A DNA stretch of 39,805 nt, from the NCBI RefSeq assembly GCF_010501055.1, contig NZ_QVMO01000033.1:10864-50668 (forward strand), written 5' to 3'. Position numbers and translations under genes: made by a program. This document shows, one piece after another, positions 16,548 through 27,606 of the stretch. Below the pieces are notes generated by a model that saw only the letters and a list, made by a program, of their open reading frames with translations, did not search any database and was not told where the DNA came from. The number at the start of each line of letters is the position of its first letter. Position 1 is the stretch's first letter. This DNA comes from Dysgonomonas sp. 521 (GTDB lineage: Bacteria; Bacteroidota; Bacteroidia; Bacteroidales; Dysgonomonadaceae).

Positions 16548-16922
16548 ATGGCAGATATCAAAGCTATTGCAGAACAACTAGTAAATTTGACAGTAAAAGA
16601 AGTAAGCGAATTAGCTGAAATTCTAAAAACTGAATATGGTATTGAACCAGCTGCTGCTGCTGTTGCAGTTGCTGCAGGTCCAGCTGCTGCTGCTGAAGTA
16701 GTAGAAGAAAAAACATCTTTCGATGTAATCTTGAAATCAGCAGGTGCAAACAAATTACAAGTTGTTAAAGCTGTGAAAGAACTAACAGGACTTGGTTTGA
16801 AAGAAGCTAAAGATCTAGTTGATGCTGCTCCTGGTGAACTGAAAAAAGGAGTAACTAAAGATGAAGCAGACGCATTGAAAAAACAATTAGAAGAAGCTGG
16901 AGCAGAAGTTGAACTTAAGTAA
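16548..16922 (+). CDS. rplL: 50S ribosomal protein bL7/L12
   Basis: The 124-residue stalk protein has an N-terminal dimerisation domain, an Ala-rich hinge (about residues 43-58) and a C-terminal factor-binding domain ([32 protein letters not shown]). It recruits translation GTPases. A strong hairpin with a T run follows before rpoB. Confidence 0.98.
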   Translation: MADIKAIAEQLVNLTVKEVSELAEILKTEYGIEPAAAAVAVAAGPAAAAEVVEEKTSFDVILKSAGANKLQVVKAVKELTGLGLKEAKDLVDAAPGELKKGVTKDEADALKKQLEEAGAEVELK

Positions 16923-16948
16923 AAACAGTCCTGTCAAAGGATATTTTG

Positions 16949-16986
16949 GTTAGGAACCTCCGTAGGGAAGGTTCTTAACCTTTTTG
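16949..16986 (+). terminator. Attenuator-like terminator between rplL and rpoB
   Basis: GGTTAGGAACCT (16949-16960) pairs with AGGTTCTTAACC (16970-16981), 12 pairs with one G-U, followed by TTTTT. It is a full intrinsic terminator placed inside the ribosomal protein/RNA polymerase operon. Partial termination here would lower rpoBC output relative to rplJL, as is known from other bacteria. Confidence 0.8.
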
Positions 16987-17023
16987 CGTCAAAAATAATA
17001 AGTTCAATAAAACTGGATATTCC

Positions 17024-20000
17024 ATGTCTTCAACAAATACAAATCAAAGAGTCAATTTCGCTTCAATCAAAAATCCGCTTCCTTATCCGGATTTTCTTGA
17101 AGTACAGCTAAAGTCATTCCGCGACTTTCTACAACTTGATACGCCTCCCGAAAAGAGGAAGAACGAAGGCTTATACAAAGTTTTTGCAGAAAACTTTCCT
17201 ATAGCTGATACACGAAACAATTTTGTATTAGAATTTTTGGACTACTTTATCGACCCTCCACGCTATACCATCGAAGAGTGTATAGAAAGAGGATTGACTT
17301 ACAGTGTCCCTCTAAAAGCAAAGCTTAAGCTTTATTGTACCGACCCCGACCATGAAGACTTTGACACGGTTATTCAGGATGTTTATCTGGGGTTGATTCC
17401 ATACATGACCGAAAAAGGTACCTTTGTAATTAATGGTGCTGAGCGTGTTGTCGTTTCGCAGTTGCACCGTTCTCCCGGAGTATTCTTTGGACAGACGATG
17501 CATGCAAATGGTACAAAATTGTATTCAGCTCGTATTATACCATTCAAAGGGTCATGGATTGAATTTGCTACTGACATCAACAATGTCATGTATGCTTATA
17601 TTGACCGTAAGAAGAAATTACCAGTTACTACATTGCTTCGTGCTATCGGATTCGAGAGCGATAGGGATATCCTCGAAATATTCGATCTGGCTGAAGAAGT
17701 AAAAGTTAACAAACAAAATATAAAAAAAGTAGCAGGCCGTAAACTTGCTGCCAGAATCCTGAGGACATGGATGGAAGACTTCGTGGACGAAGATACCGGA
17801 GAGGTAACGTCTATCGAGCGTAACGAAGTTATCCTTGAACGTGAAACGATTCTGGATAAAGATCATCTTGATCTGATATTAGATTCGAATGTGCCATCTA
17901 TATTGTTGCATAAGGATTCACAGAATATATCTGATTTTGCGATTATTTACAATACGTTGCAAAAAGACCCTAGTAACTCCGAAATAGATGCCGTGCGCCA
18001 TATCTACAGGCAGCTTCGCAGCGCCGAACCTGCCGACGATACAAGTGCACGTGAAGTAATCAACAATCTGTTCTTCTCCGAAAAACGTTACGATTTGGGA
18101 GAAGTGGGTCGTTACAGGCTGAATAAAAAATTAGGTCTTTCTACCGATACGGATATCCGCGTATTGACAAAAGAGGATATGATAGAAATCATCAAGTACC
18201 TTATCGAATTGATCAACTCGAAGGCTATTGTAGATGATATCGACCACTTGAGCAACCGTCGCGTCCGTACAGTAGGAGAACAGCTATTCAATCAGTTTGG
18301 TGTAGGTCTTAACCGTATGGCGCGTATCATCCGTGAAAGGATGAATGTACGCGACAATGAAGTGTTCACGCCTATCGACCTGATTAATGCCAAGACAATA
18401 TCTTCGGTAGTGAATACATTCTTCGGTACAAATGCTTTATCTCAGTTCATGGATCAAACCAATCCGCTGGCAGAGATTACGCACAAGCGCCGTATGTCTG
18501 CACTCGGGCCTGGTGGACTTTCCCGCGAAAGAGCCGGTTTTGAGGTGCGTGACGTTCACTATACGCACTACGGACGTCTTTGTCCGATTGAGACGCCTGA
18601 AGGTCCCAATATCGGTTTGATATCTTCTCTTTGTGTATATGCAAAGATTAACGATCTGGGCTTCATCGAAACGCCGTATCGTAAAGTAACGAAAGCAAAA
18701 GTGGATTTATCCTCTGATGGAATTGTCTATCTGGCTGCCGAAGAAGAAGAAGATAAACTGATAGCGCAGGGTAATGCCCCGTTGAACGATGACGGTTCAT
18801 TTATCAATATGCGTGTAAAAGCCCGTCAGGATGCCGACTATCCGGTTATTGCGCCGGACGAAGTAGAACTGATGGACGTTTCGCCTACACAGATTGCGTC
18901 TATTGCGGCTTCATTGATTCCTTTCCTTGAACATGATGATGCCAACCGTGCATTGATGGGATCTAACATGATGCGTCAGGCAGTGCCGTTGATGCGTACC
19001 GAGGCTCCTATCGTAGGTACAGGTATCGAAGGACAATTGATACGCGACTCCCGTACACAGATTGTGGCCGAAGGAGCAGGAGAAGTTGTTTTCGTTGATG
19101 CCGATACTATCAAGATCAAATATGACCGTACATCTGACGAAGACTTTGTAGCTTTCGACGATGCGGTAAAAACATATTCAATTCCTAAATTCCGTAAAAC
19201 GAACCAGAATACAACAATCGACCTTCGTCCTACTTGCAGAAAGGGAGACCGGGTTGAGCAGAATCAGATACTGACAGAAGGTTATTCTACAGAGCAAGGC
19301 GAACTGGCAATCGGTAAGAACCTGAAAGTGGCGTTCATGCCTTGGAAGGGATATAACTTCGAGGATGCCATCGTACTGAACGAACGCATCGTTCGCGAAG
19401 ACGTCTTTACATCTGTGCATGTAGAAGAATTCGCTCTCGAAGTTCGCGACACAAAACGTGGGGTTGAAGAGTTAACTTCAGACATACCGAATGTAAGTGA
19501 AGACGCTACTAAGGATTTGGACGAAAGAGGTATCATTCGCATTGGTGCCCGTGTAAATCCGGGCGATATACTTATCGGTAAGATTACTCCGAAAGGAGAA
19601 TCCGATCCTTCACCTGAAGAAAAACTGCTTCGTGCTATCTTCGGGGATAAGGCCGGTGATGTAAAAGACGCTTCACTGAAAGCTTCTCCTTCTTTGAAAG
19701 GTGTTGTTGTAGGAACGAACCTATTCTCTAAAGCTTCGAAGAAAGGTAAAACCAAACTTTCCAGCAAAGCTCTGCTTCCTAAACTGGATGAAGAGTACGA
19801 AGAAAAGATGGCTAAACTGAAAGGAGTATTGGTAGATAAACTGTTAGTATTGACTGAAGGTAAAACATCGCAGGGTGTAAAAGATTACCTGAATGTGGAT
19901 ATTATAGGTAAAGGTTCCAGATTTACGAAAGGCGCCCTTGAAAATATAGATTATGAGTCGGTTCAGGTAAGCAACTGGACTACTGATGAACACAAGAACG

Positions 20001-20836
20001 AGTTGATCAGAGATGTTGTAGTAAACTACCTGCGCAAATATAAAGAGCTTGATGCCGAACTGAAACGTAAACGTTTCGACCTGACTATCGGGGATGAACT
20101 TCCTTCGGGTATCGTGCAGATAGCGAAAGTCTATGTAGCCAAGAAGCGTAAGATACAGGTAGGGGATAAGATGGCAGGACGTCACGGTAATAAAGGTATC
20201 GTGTCTCGTATCGTCCGCCAGGAAGATATGCCGTTCTTGCCGGACGGAACACCGGTTGATATCGTGTTGAATCCGCTGGGTGTGCCTTCCCGTATGAACC
20301 TCGGGCAGATTTTCGAAACCGTACTTGGTTGGGCAGGTAAAGAGCTTGGGGTTAAGTTTGCTACTCCTATTTTTGACGGAGCAAGCCTTGACGACCTGAA
20401 CTCATGGACTGACAAAGCCGGAGTTCCCCGTTATGGTAAAGTCCGTCTTATTGACGGAGGTACAGGCGACCGTTTCGACCAGCATGCAACAGTAGGTATT
20501 ATCTACATGCTTAAGCTTGGTCACATGGTTGAAGACAAGATGCACGCACGTTCCATCGGTCCTTATTCACTTATCACACAGCAGCCTCTTGGAGGTAAAG
20601 CGCAGTTTGGTGGTCAGCGTTTCGGTGAAATGGAGGTTTGGGCACTTGAAGCATTCGGCGCGGCACACATATTAAGAGAAATCCTTACTATAAAATCCGA
20701 TGATGTCGTAGGCCGTTCGAAAGCTTATGAAGCGATCGTGAAAGGTGAGCCAATGCCGCAACCTGGTATTCCTGAATCGTTGAACGTACTTCTTCACGAA
20801 ATGCGTGGTTTAGGATTGAGCGTATCTCTGGATTAA
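17024..20836 (+). CDS. rpoB: RNA polymerase beta subunit
   Basis: The 1270-residue subunit has the rifampicin-pocket sequence [28 protein letters not shown] with the wild-type Asp, His and Ser at the classic resistance sites, and the conserved [11 protein letters not shown] and [12 protein letters not shown] motifs; it ends in LGLSVSLD. No frameshift or gap is seen. It follows the rplL attenuator by 38 nt and precedes rpoC by 116 nt. Confidence 0.98.
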   Translation: MSSTNTNQRVNFASIKNPLPYPDFLEVQLKSFRDFLQLDTPPEKRKNEGLYKVFAENFPIADTRNNFVLEFLDYFIDPPRYTIEECIERGLTYSVPLKAKLKLYCTDPDHEDFDTVIQDVYLGLIPYMTEKGTFVINGAERVVVSQLHRSPGVFFGQTMHANGTKLYSARIIPFKGSWIEFATDINNVMYAYIDRKKKLPVTTLLRAIGFESDRDILEIFDLAEEVKVNKQNIKKVAGRKLAARILRTWMEDFVDEDTGEVTSIERNEVILERETILDKDHLDLILDSNVPSILLHKDSQNISDFAIIYNTLQKDPSNSEIDAVRHIYRQLRSAEPADDTSAREVINNLFFSEKRYDLGEVGRYRLNKKLGLSTDTDIRVLTKEDMIEIIKYLIELINSKAIVDDIDHLSNRRVRTVGEQLFNQFGVGLNRMARIIRERMNVRDNEVFTPIDLINAKTISSVVNTFFGTNALSQFMDQTNPLAEITHKRRMSALGPGGLSRERAGFEVRDVHYTHYGRLCPIETPEGPNIGLISSLCVYAKINDLGFIETPYRKVTKAKVDLSSDGIVYLAAEEEEDKLIAQGNAPLNDDGSFINMRVKARQDADYPVIAPDEVELMDVSPTQIASIAASLIPFLEHDDANRALMGSNMMRQAVPLMRTEAPIVGTGIEGQLIRDSRTQIVAEGAGEVVFVDADTIKIKYDRTSDEDFVAFDDAVKTYSIPKFRKTNQNTTIDLRPTCRKGDRVEQNQILTEGYSTEQGELAIGKNLKVAFMPWKGYNFEDAIVLNERIVREDVFTSVHVEEFALEVRDTKRGVEELTSDIPNVSEDATKDLDERGIIRIGARVNPGDILIGKITPKGESDPSPEEKLLRAIFGDKAGDVKDASLKASPSLKGVVVGTNLFSKASKKGKTKLSSKALLPKLDEEYEEKMAKLKGVLVDKLLVLTEGKTSQGVKDYLNVDIIGKGSRFTKGALENIDYESVQVSNWTTDEHKNELIRDVVVNYLRKYKELDAELKRKRFDLTIGDELPSGIVQIAKVYVAKKRKIQVGDKMAGRHGNKGIVSRIVRQEDMPFLPDGTPVDIVLNPLGVPSRMNLGQIFETVLGWAGKELGVKFATPIFDGASLDDLNSWTDKAGVPRYGKVRLIDGGTGDRFDQHATVGIIYMLKLGHMVEDKMHARSIGPYSLITQQPLGGKAQFGGQRFGEMEVWALEAFGAAHILREILTIKSDDVVGRSKAYEAIVKGEPMPQPGIPESLNVLLHEMRGLGLSVSLD

Positions 20837-20846
20837 TATATTAAAG

Positions 20847-20927
20847 CCATTAGCCGATAGCTTTTAGCTATTAGCTAATGGATTATAATACTCTAACAAA
20901 AAGGTTATTGGCTATCAGCTAATAGCT
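20847..20927. repeat. Palindromic repeat cluster between rpoB and rpoC
   Basis: CCATTAGC (20847-20854) pairs with GCTAATGG (20874-20881), and inside it ATAGCT pairs with AGCTAT around a TTT loop: a nearly perfect hairpin. A second block has GCTAT (20911-20915) with ATAGC (20922-20926). AGCTATTAGCT (20866-20876) in the first is exactly complementary to AGCTAATAGCT (20917-20927) in the second, so two exclusive folds are possible. No T run follows. It looks like a dispersed AGCTATTAGCTAATAGC-type palindrome of the phylum set in an essential operon. Confidence 0.7.
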
Positions 20928-20952
20928 AACAGCTTTAAAAGGAAAAAAGTAT

Positions 20953-23900
20953 ATGGCTTTTAGAAAAGAAAATAAAGTAAAGAGTAGCTTTTCAAAAATA
21001 ACTGTGAGCCTTGCTTCTCCCGAAGAAATTCTGGAAGCATCAAGCGGTGAGGTTTTGAAACCTGAAACAATCAACTATCGTACTTACAAGCCAGAACGTG
21101 ACGGACTCTTCTGCGAACGTATATTCGGACCTGTGAAGGATTATGAATGTCATTGCGGAAAATATAAGAGAATCCGTTACAAAGGTATCGTTTGTGACCG
21201 TTGTGGTGTTGAAGTTACAGAAAAGAAAGTTCGCCGTGAGCGTACAGGGCATATCCATCTTGTGGTTCCGGTGGCTCACATCTGGTATTTCCGCTCGCTA
21301 CCTAACAAGATGGGTTATCTTTTGGGTATCCCTACCAAGAAACTGGATTCTATAATCTACTACGAACGTTATGTTGTAATTCAGTCAGGTGCTGCAGTGG
21401 AAGAGGGAGTTGTAGATAAAGACCTTCTTACAGAAGAAGAATACCTGAGTATTCTGGAAAAACTCCCGAAAGAAAATCAACTGCTGGACGATACCGATCC
21501 AAACAAGTTTATTGCTAAGATGGGAGCCGAAGGCGTTTATGACCTCTTGTCTCGCATCAATCTTGATTCGTTGGCAAATACACTTCGTCATAAGGCAAGT
21601 ACCGATACATCCCAGCAACGTAAGAATGAAGCGTTGAAGCAACTTCAGGTTGTAGAAGCGTTCCGTGGTTCCAAGGGTAAGAATAAACCAGAGTGGATGA
21701 TCGTTAAGATCGTTCCTGTTATTCCGCCGGAACTTCGTCCGTTGGTACCACTCGATGGCGGGCGTTTTGCTACATCCGACCTGAATGACCTGTATCGCCG
21801 CGTTATTATCCGCAACAACCGTCTGAAAAGACTTATCGATATCAAAGCTCCGGAAGTAATCCTGCGTAATGAAAAGCGTATGCTTCAGGAAGCTGTGGAT
21901 TCACTGTTTGACAACTCACGTAAATCGAGTGCGGTGAAGACAGACGCTAACCGTCCGTTGAAATCACTTTCCGACAGTCTGAAAGGTAAACAAGGACGTT
22001 TCCGCCAGAACTTGCTGGGTAAACGTGTCGACTATTCGGCCCGTTCGGTTATTGTCGTTGGTCCTGAATTGAAAATGCACGAATGCGGTATTCCTCAGGA
22101 TATGGCTGCCGAGTTGTACAAACCATTTATTATCCGTAAGTTGATTGAGCGTGGTATCGTTAAGACCGTTAAATCAGCGAAGAAAATAGTAGACCGCAAG
22201 GAACCTGTGGTATGGGACATCCTGGAGCATGTAATGAAAGGACATCCTGTATTGCTCAACCGTGCCCCTACGCTTCACCGTCTGGGTATTCAGGCATTCC
22301 AGCCTAAAATGATCGGAGGTAAAGCTATCCAGTTGCACCCGTTAGCCTGTACGGCGTTCAATGCCGACTTCGACGGTGACCAGATGGCGGTTCACCTACC
22401 ATTAGGCAACGAAGCTATCCTAGAGGCTCAGATGTTGATGCTTGCATCGCATAATATACTTAACCCTGCCAATGGTGCACCTATTACTGTGCCTTCTCAG
22501 GACATGGTTCTTGGACTGTATTATATCACCAAGGCGCGTAGAGGAGCCAAAGGCGAAGGACTTGTGTTCTATGGGCCGGAAGAGGCTGTAATCGCTTATA
22601 ACGAAGGTAAGGTAGATGTGCATGCTCTTGTCAAGGTTTATGTAAAAGACCTTGATGAAAACGGTAATATTGTGGATGTAATGCGTGAGACAACTGTCGG
22701 ACGTGTTATGATTAACGAAATAGTACCTTACGAGGTTGGTTATATTAACGAAATCCTTTCTAAAAAATCGCTTCGCGATATTATCGGTAACGTAATCAAG
22801 GTATGTGGTGTTGCCAAGACAGCGCAATTCCTTGACGATATAAAAGAACTGGGTTACACAATGGCATTCCGTGGAGGTTTGTCGTTCAACCTTGAAGATG
22901 TAATCATACCAGAAGAAAAAGATACATTGGTACAACAGGGTTATGACGAAGTAGAGCAGATAATGAATAACTATAATATGGGATTCATTACCTATAACGA
23001 GCGTTATAACCAGATTATCGACACATGGACGCACGTCAACTCCAGATTGTCGAATATCCTGATGAAACAGTTATCGGAAGACGACCAGGGATTCAATGCT
23101 GTGTACATGATGCTTGACTCAGGAGCCCGTGGTTCCAAAGAGCAGATTCGTCAGTTGTCAGGTATGCGTGGATTGATGGCGAAACCTCAGAAGAGTGGGG
23201 CAGAAGGTGCTCAGATTATCGAGAACCCGATCCTCTCCAACTTTAAAGAAGGCTTGTCGGTGTTAGAGTACTTTATCTCTACCCACGGTGCCCGTAAGGG
23301 TCTTGCCGATACGGCTTTGAAAACGGCCGATGCCGGATATCTTACACGTCGTCTTGTTGACGTTTCACAGGATGTGATAATCAACGAAGAAGACTGTGGT
23401 ACATTACGCGGCCTTGTTTGTACCGAGTTGAAGAATAACGAAGAAGTTGTCGCATCTCTTTACGAACGTATATTGGGTCGTGTGTCTGTACACGATATTC
23501 AGCATCCGATGACAGGAGAGATAATCGTGAAATCCGGAGATGAAATTACCGAAGATACAGCCACTATCATCCAGAATTCTCCAATCGAAAGTGTTGAAAT
23601 CCGTTCAGTACTTACTTGTGAATCGAAGAAGGGCGTTTGTGGTAAGTGTTACGGACGTAATCTAGCTACAGGTCGTATGGTTCAGCGTGGCGAGGCTGTT
23701 GGTGTTATCGCTGCACAGTCTATCGGTGAGCCGGGTACACAGCTGACACTACGTACATTCCACGTTGGGGGTATCGCTTCCAATATAGCTGCTGAAAGTA
23801 GCGTTGTGGCTAAGTATGACGGAGTATTGGAGATCGACGATCTTCGTACTGTCGATATAGTGGATGAGGCAGGTAAGAAGGCACAGATCGTAGTTAGCCG

Positions 23901-25236
23901 TCTGGTCGAACTGCGTCTGGTTGACCCTAATACTAAAATCGTGCTGCTTACTCATAATATTCCTTATGGTTCTAAACTCTACTTCAAAGATGGAGCTAAG
24001 GTTAAGAAAGATGATTTGATCTGCGAATGGGATCCATTTAACGCGGTTATCATATCCGAAGCAACCGGACGCATCAGGTTTGAAAATGTTATAGAGGGTA
24101 TTACCTTTAAAGTAGAGTCTGATGAACAAACCGGGCTGAAAGAGAAGATCATTATCGAGTCACGTGACAAGACCAAAGCTCCCGAAGCTCACATCTTGGA
24201 CGAACACAATAAGATTATCAAAACATACAGTTTGCCGTTAGGTGCTCACATTGTTAAAGATGATAGTGATACTATAAAGGCAGGGGATGTACTAGTTAAG
24301 ATACCTCGCGCAGTAGGTAAGGCCGGCGATATTACCGGAGGTCTTCCTCGTGTGACTGAGTTGTTCGAAGCGCGTAACCCTTCTAATCCGGCTGTTGTAT
24401 CTGAAATCGACGGTGAAATATCATTCGGTAAGATTAAACGTGGTAACAGGGAAATTACGGTAACTTCCAAACTAGGAGAAGTGAAGAGGTACCTTGTTCC
24501 GCTATCCAAACAGATACTTGTTCAGGAAAACGACTTTGTAAGAGCTGGTATGCCATTGTCTGACGGAGCAACGACTCCATCCGATATTCTGGCTATTATG
24601 GGGCCTACAGCCGTTCAGGAATATATTGTAAACGAAGTGCAGGATGTATATCGTTTGCAAGGTGTGAAAATTAACGATAAGCACTTCGAAGTAATTGTAC
24701 GTCAGATGATGCGCAAGGTTGAAGTGATCGATCCGGGAGATACACGCTTCCTTGAACAACAGGTAATAGACAAGTACGATGTAATGGAAGAAAATGATAG
24801 GATCTGGGGTAAGAAAGTTGTTCTGGAAGCTGGAGATTCCACTACTTTCGAACCAGGGCAGATAGTTACCGCGCGTAAACTGAGAGATGAAAACTCTATG
24901 CTTAAGCGTAGAGACCTTCATCCGGTTATTGTACGCGATGCGGTTCCAGCTACTGCTAACCAGATACTTCAGGGTATTACACGTGCAGCCCTTCAAACTC
25001 AAAGCTTCATGTCTGCGGCTTCGTTCCAGGAAACGACAAAGGTGCTGAACGATGCGGCTATAAACGCGAAAGTAGACAGGCTGGAAGGTTTGAAAGAAAA
25101 CGTTATCTGTGGTCACTTACTCCCTGCTGGTACAGGTCAGCGCGAGTTTGAGAAACTCGTTGTTGGTACAAAAGAGGATTTTGACAGGATTGCGGCAACA
25201 CGTAAAACCGTAGTTGATTTTGATGCTGTAGAATAA
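20953..25236 (+). CDS. rpoC: RNA polymerase beta' subunit
   Basis: The 1427-residue subunit holds the N-terminal zinc ribbon ([11 protein letters not shown]...CDRCG), the catalytic NADFDGDQM with three Asp that bind Mg, the second zinc site ([16 protein letters not shown]) and the trigger-loop region. It completes the polymerase core with rpoB. Length is normal for the phylum. The start is ATG 20953, with a weak AAAAGGA 7-13 nt upstream. A strong terminator follows at 25260. Confidence 0.98.
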   Translation: MAFRKENKVKSSFSKITVSLASPEEILEASSGEVLKPETINYRTYKPERDGLFCERIFGPVKDYECHCGKYKRIRYKGIVCDRCGVEVTEKKVRRERTGHIHLVVPVAHIWYFRSLPNKMGYLLGIPTKKLDSIIYYERYVVIQSGAAVEEGVVDKDLLTEEEYLSILEKLPKENQLLDDTDPNKFIAKMGAEGVYDLLSRINLDSLANTLRHKASTDTSQQRKNEALKQLQVVEAFRGSKGKNKPEWMIVKIVPVIPPELRPLVPLDGGRFATSDLNDLYRRVIIRNNRLKRLIDIKAPEVILRNEKRMLQEAVDSLFDNSRKSSAVKTDANRPLKSLSDSLKGKQGRFRQNLLGKRVDYSARSVIVVGPELKMHECGIPQDMAAELYKPFIIRKLIERGIVKTVKSAKKIVDRKEPVVWDILEHVMKGHPVLLNRAPTLHRLGIQAFQPKMIGGKAIQLHPLACTAFNADFDGDQMAVHLPLGNEAILEAQMLMLASHNILNPANGAPITVPSQDMVLGLYYITKARRGAKGEGLVFYGPEEAVIAYNEGKVDVHALVKVYVKDLDENGNIVDVMRETTVGRVMINEIVPYEVGYINEILSKKSLRDIIGNVIKVCGVAKTAQFLDDIKELGYTMAFRGGLSFNLEDVIIPEEKDTLVQQGYDEVEQIMNNYNMGFITYNERYNQIIDTWTHVNSRLSNILMKQLSEDDQGFNAVYMMLDSGARGSKEQIRQLSGMRGLMAKPQKSGAEGAQIIENPILSNFKEGLSVLEYFISTHGARKGLADTALKTADAGYLTRRLVDVSQDVIINEEDCGTLRGLVCTELKNNEEVVASLYERILGRVSVHDIQHPMTGEIIVKSGDEITEDTATIIQNSPIESVEIRSVLTCESKKGVCGKCYGRNLATGRMVQRGEAVGVIAAQSIGEPGTQLTLRTFHVGGIASNIAAESSVVAKYDGVLEIDDLRTVDIVDEAGKKAQIVVSRLVELRLVDPNTKIVLLTHNIPYGSKLYFKDGAKVKKDDLICEWDPFNAVIISEATGRIRFENVIEGITFKVESDEQTGLKEKIIIESRDKTKAPEAHILDEHNKIIKTYSLPLGAHIVKDDSDTIKAGDVLVKIPRAVGKAGDITGGLPRVTELFEARNPSNPAVVSEIDGEISFGKIKRGNREITVTSKLGEVKRYLVPLSKQILVQENDFVRAGMPLSDGATTPSDILAIMGPTAVQEYIVNEVQDVYRLQGVKINDKHFEVIVRQMMRKVEVIDPGDTRFLEQQVIDKYDVMEENDRIWGKKVVLEAGDSTTFEPGQIVTARKLRDENSMLKRRDLHPVIVRDAVPATANQILQGITRAALQTQSFMSAASFQETTKVLNDAAINAKVDRLEGLKENVICGHLLPAGTGQREFEKLVVGTKEDFDRIAATRKTVVDFDAVE

Positions 25237-25259
25237 TTAATTATTCTTTTATATAGTTA

Positions 25260-25299
25260 GAGGGCGGAGTGATGTAATGTCACTCCGCCCTCATTTTAA
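25260..25299 (+). terminator. Terminator after rpoC
   Basis: GAGGGCGGAGTGA (25260-25272) pairs perfectly with TCACTCCGCCCTC (25280-25292) around a 7-nt loop, followed by ATTTTAATTT. It ends the large operon. Confidence 0.9.
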
Positions 25300-25373
25300 T
25301 TTCCATTTTTATCATGTAATGCAATTACGCGGCAATGGAGGTAACACATGCAAAAATCTGAAAAGAATAGAGA

Positions 25374-25601
25374 TTAATAAACCGTCCTCCCAACTGATCC
25401 CATAATATCTTGTTTTATGGTTTGTAACAAATGAGTATCCCATCCTTTTATCCAATTGGGCTTCCCTCCAAGCTCTGCTTCGGTTTTAATATCAACTTTT
25501 TTTATCAGCTGAAAATTTGAAAACCACGCGGGTTCTCTACTTTTCAGTGTATTTTCCCCGTTCATTCCAGTAATACATAAAATAAATGTTAGTTTTTTCA
25601 T
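25374..25601 (-). CDS. Hypothetical small protein (75 aa)
   Basis: The ATG-initiated frame begins MKKLTFILCITG, which looks like a truncated signal sequence without a hydrophobic core of normal length, and contains WFSNFQLIKKVDIKTEAELGGKPNW. It ends facing the rpoC terminator. It may be a remnant of an exported protein or chance. No family is recognised. Confidence 0.3.
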   Translation of the reverse strand: MKKLTFILCITGMNGENTLKSREPAWFSNFQLIKKVDIKTEAELGGKPNWIKGWDTHLLQTIKQDIMGSVGRTVY

Positions 25602-25630
25602 TTTTTTATTTTACGGCTGCTCCTTACATC

Positions 25631-25787
25631 AATGAGGGAGTCTCAAAAGTAAAACATCTCTATCAAATTGTTACTTTTTTTGTCATTCTGAGTGCAACGA
25701 AGAATCTCGACCTACCAGATACGAGATGTTTCACTCCGTTCAACATGACAAAAAGATATGAAAAAATACTTTTGAGACACCCTCATT
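25631..25787. mobile_element. MITE-like inverted-repeat element
   Basis: The 157-bp element has ~21-bp terminal inverted repeats, AATGAGGGAGTCTCAAAAG on the left and the complement of AATGAGGGTGTCTCAAAAG on the right, with one mismatch. A nested pair, TGTCAT and ATGACA, flanks an inner section with the common string TCTGAGTGCAACGAAGAAT. No ORF is inside. The segment from 25788 to 25954 is A/T-rich and shows nothing else that I can support. Confidence 0.7.
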
Positions 25788-25954
25788 GTTATTAACAAAA
25801 AAATGTAATATAAAAAATATTTCAAAATGAGATTTCAGAAGCTTGTTGAATAATTTGAAAATCACTTTTTACAAGCCTTAGTTTCATTTTTTGAGTATTT
25901 TTTGAACGCTCTTTTGCCACACTTCGATAAATATCTGTGCAGATAGATGGTCGA

Positions 25955-27205
25955 TTAATTTATCCATTTTTTATTTTTCGTGTCGTATACTTTTGGTAGT
26001 CCACCAGATGTCCCCTTATCATTTTCAGTGATTATACCTACATAAACATATCCATCCGAATCAATCCACATGCCATAACTAAATGACGCGGAGTTTGCTG
26101 TTCCAGACAAAGTTTGTAAATCAGTATATTCCCTGCTACGAGGGTTTCTTACTCTTAAATACGCTTTTGCTGGAGTTCCACAACCAGAAGAAGTTGGAAC
26201 TGTCCATCGAATTGTCATTGTTGTTGTACTTACAGAACAATTACCATAAGCCACAGGACAAGGTGCAACATCGTTTGCTTTATAATTTACAGAAGCGTAT
26301 GCACTATACTCACTTTCGCCTACACTATTAATTGCTTTTACTTTGTAATATGAAGTCCCCTCTCGTGGATTACTATCGACTAAGAATGTATTAGTTGTTG
26401 AACTTTCGATCTGAGAGTATGTTCCAGAAGCACTGGAGCTACGATAAACTTTATAACTTGTTGCATCTGGAACACTATTCCATCTAATAGTTATCAATGG
26501 AACTAAGGAGTTCCCGTCATTCGATACTGTAACACCTGTCGGCGAGTCAGGTTTTGTCTCATTCCCTCCATTTGATAATGTATAATTACATGATACATAG
26601 TTACTCAAAATGCTCTCTACCCCATCGCTATTTGCAGATGTCAGTTTATAGTAATTATAACCTATTGAAGGTGAACTATCATAGAATGAGAGATTCGTAG
26701 AATGGCCTATTTTAGAATATGTGCCAGAAGAAGAAATACTCCGATAAATATTATATTGAGATGCTCCAATAACACTACTCCATGAAATTTCTACAGAAGT
26801 ACCACTTTGTGCAATATTGATATTTGTTGGTGGATCTAAGCTTGTTTCGCTATTTCCCCCATTTGTCATTCCTGTTTGAGAAATATCAAAGGAAGTATGC
26901 TTAGAGTTGGCATTTATTGATATTGTAATGTTTCTATTGGTTGTAGAATTATTTTCATCAATTACTACTTGGATCGATCCATTACCATTGCCAGATAAAG
27001 GAGAAATTCGACACCATGAAATATTCGGATCAGTTACAAACCATGAAGTGTTACTAAACACTTGTATTGATTGAGACCCTCCATTTGCGTTTAGATTTAT
27101 TGAAGCGGTACTAATTTCTAAAGTTTCTTTCTCTTTATCATCGCCACACGAGAATAGTGCTAAGGCAAAGACCAATGTTGCAAGTATATATGTAATATTT
27201 TTCAT
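25955..27205 (-). CDS. BACON/fibronectin-type-III surface lipoprotein
   Basis: The 416-residue protein has a lipoprotein signal (LFSC, Cys20, then GDDKEKE), a BACON domain at about residues 30-110 (GGSQSIQVFSNTSWFVTDPNISWCRISPLSGNGNG... typical W and IS-QTG end) and two fibronectin type III domains (about 120-205 and 215-310, each with SWSSVIGASQYNIYRS or RWNSVPDATSYKVYRS). A C-terminal domain of ~100 residues carries Cys residues. BACON lipoproteins are surface proteins that often bind glycans or mucin. Its head resembles the lipoproteins at 1285 and 3527 in layout only. Confidence 0.85.
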   Translation of the reverse strand: MKNITYILATLVFALALFSCGDDKEKETLEISTASINLNANGGSQSIQVFSNTSWFVTDPNISWCRISPLSGNGNGSIQVVIDENNSTTNRNITISINANSKHTSFDISQTGMTNGGNSETSLDPPTNINIAQSGTSVEISWSSVIGASQYNIYRSISSSGTYSKIGHSTNLSFYDSSPSIGYNYYKLTSANSDGVESILSNYVSCNYTLSNGGNETKPDSPTGVTVSNDGNSLVPLITIRWNSVPDATSYKVYRSSSASGTYSQIESSTTNTFLVDSNPREGTSYYKVKAINSVGESEYSAYASVNYKANDVAPCPVAYGNCSVSTTTMTIRWTVPTSSGCGTPAKAYLRVRNPRSREYTDLQTLSGTANSASFSYGMWIDSDGYVYVGIITENDKGTSGGLPKVYDTKNKKWIN

Positions 27206-27296
27206 ATAAAAGGTTGTTTTAGCTCCGATTAAGGATCGGATATTAGATTATAAACTCTGGGCTTTTTTGTCCTTATTCAATCTCACATACACACAT

Positions 27297-27529
27297 AAAA
27301 AAAGCGCGGACAATACCGTAATTATTTGTTCATGAGGTCTTCGACTACCTTTCCGCCAAATAAACGAGTAAAGCCCACGCCGTATGACGTGAGCATCATC
27401 GCTTTACTCTTGGCGGATCTGAAATTGTCGAAGTTTCATGAACCAGAATAAAAGCTAGACGCTTTTTCCAATATATTTTAAAATGTGCGTATCCTCACGC
27501 TCCTTACTTCATAGGCAATTTGTATTAGT
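27297..27529 (-). ncRNA. Structured non-coding RNA candidate (possibly 6S-like)
   Basis: From a strong minus-strand promoter the transcript would run ~27529 to a seven-T run at 27303-27297. A long interrupted hairpin spans 27443-27328: GTTCATGA/TCATGAAC (8 bp), GTCGAAG/CTTCGAC (7), TCCGCCAA/TTGGCGGA (8), GAGTAAAGC/GCTTTACTC (9) and an inner CACG/CGTG. The 5' part has GCGTG and ATAC (27500-27489) able to pair with GTAT and CGCGC (27316-27304), closing the RNA right before the T run, and a small AAAAGC/GCTTTT hairpin. Length (~230 nt) and closing stem, bubble and long terminal stem fit 6S RNA in outline; the identity is inference. Confidence 0.6.
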
Positions 27530-27535
27530 TTAAAG

Positions 27536-27565
27536 CAAATGTATAAATATTTTGTTATATATCAA
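27536..27565 (-). promoter_or_regulatory. Promoter of the ncRNA candidate
   Basis: On the minus strand TTG (27565-27563), 19 nt and TACATTTG (27543-27536) fit the consensus well. It lies in the intergenic space after pdxB and points to no nearby ORF, only to the structured region. Confidence 0.7.
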
Positions 27566-27606
27566 CAAAGTATGTGATGTTTGTTAATATAAATAATTTT
27601 GTGTTA

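Noticed and set aside
16538..16753. Antisense ORFs over rplL and similar long shadow frames over rpoB and rpoC
   Set aside because: They overlap essential genes fully and reflect codon bias, with Ala/Gln- or Leu-rich low-complexity products.
27328..27443. Short coding gene ending GFTRLFGGKVVEDLMNK
   Set aside because: Stop codon just upstream, no suitable start, and the bases are committed to a long inverted-repeat structure.
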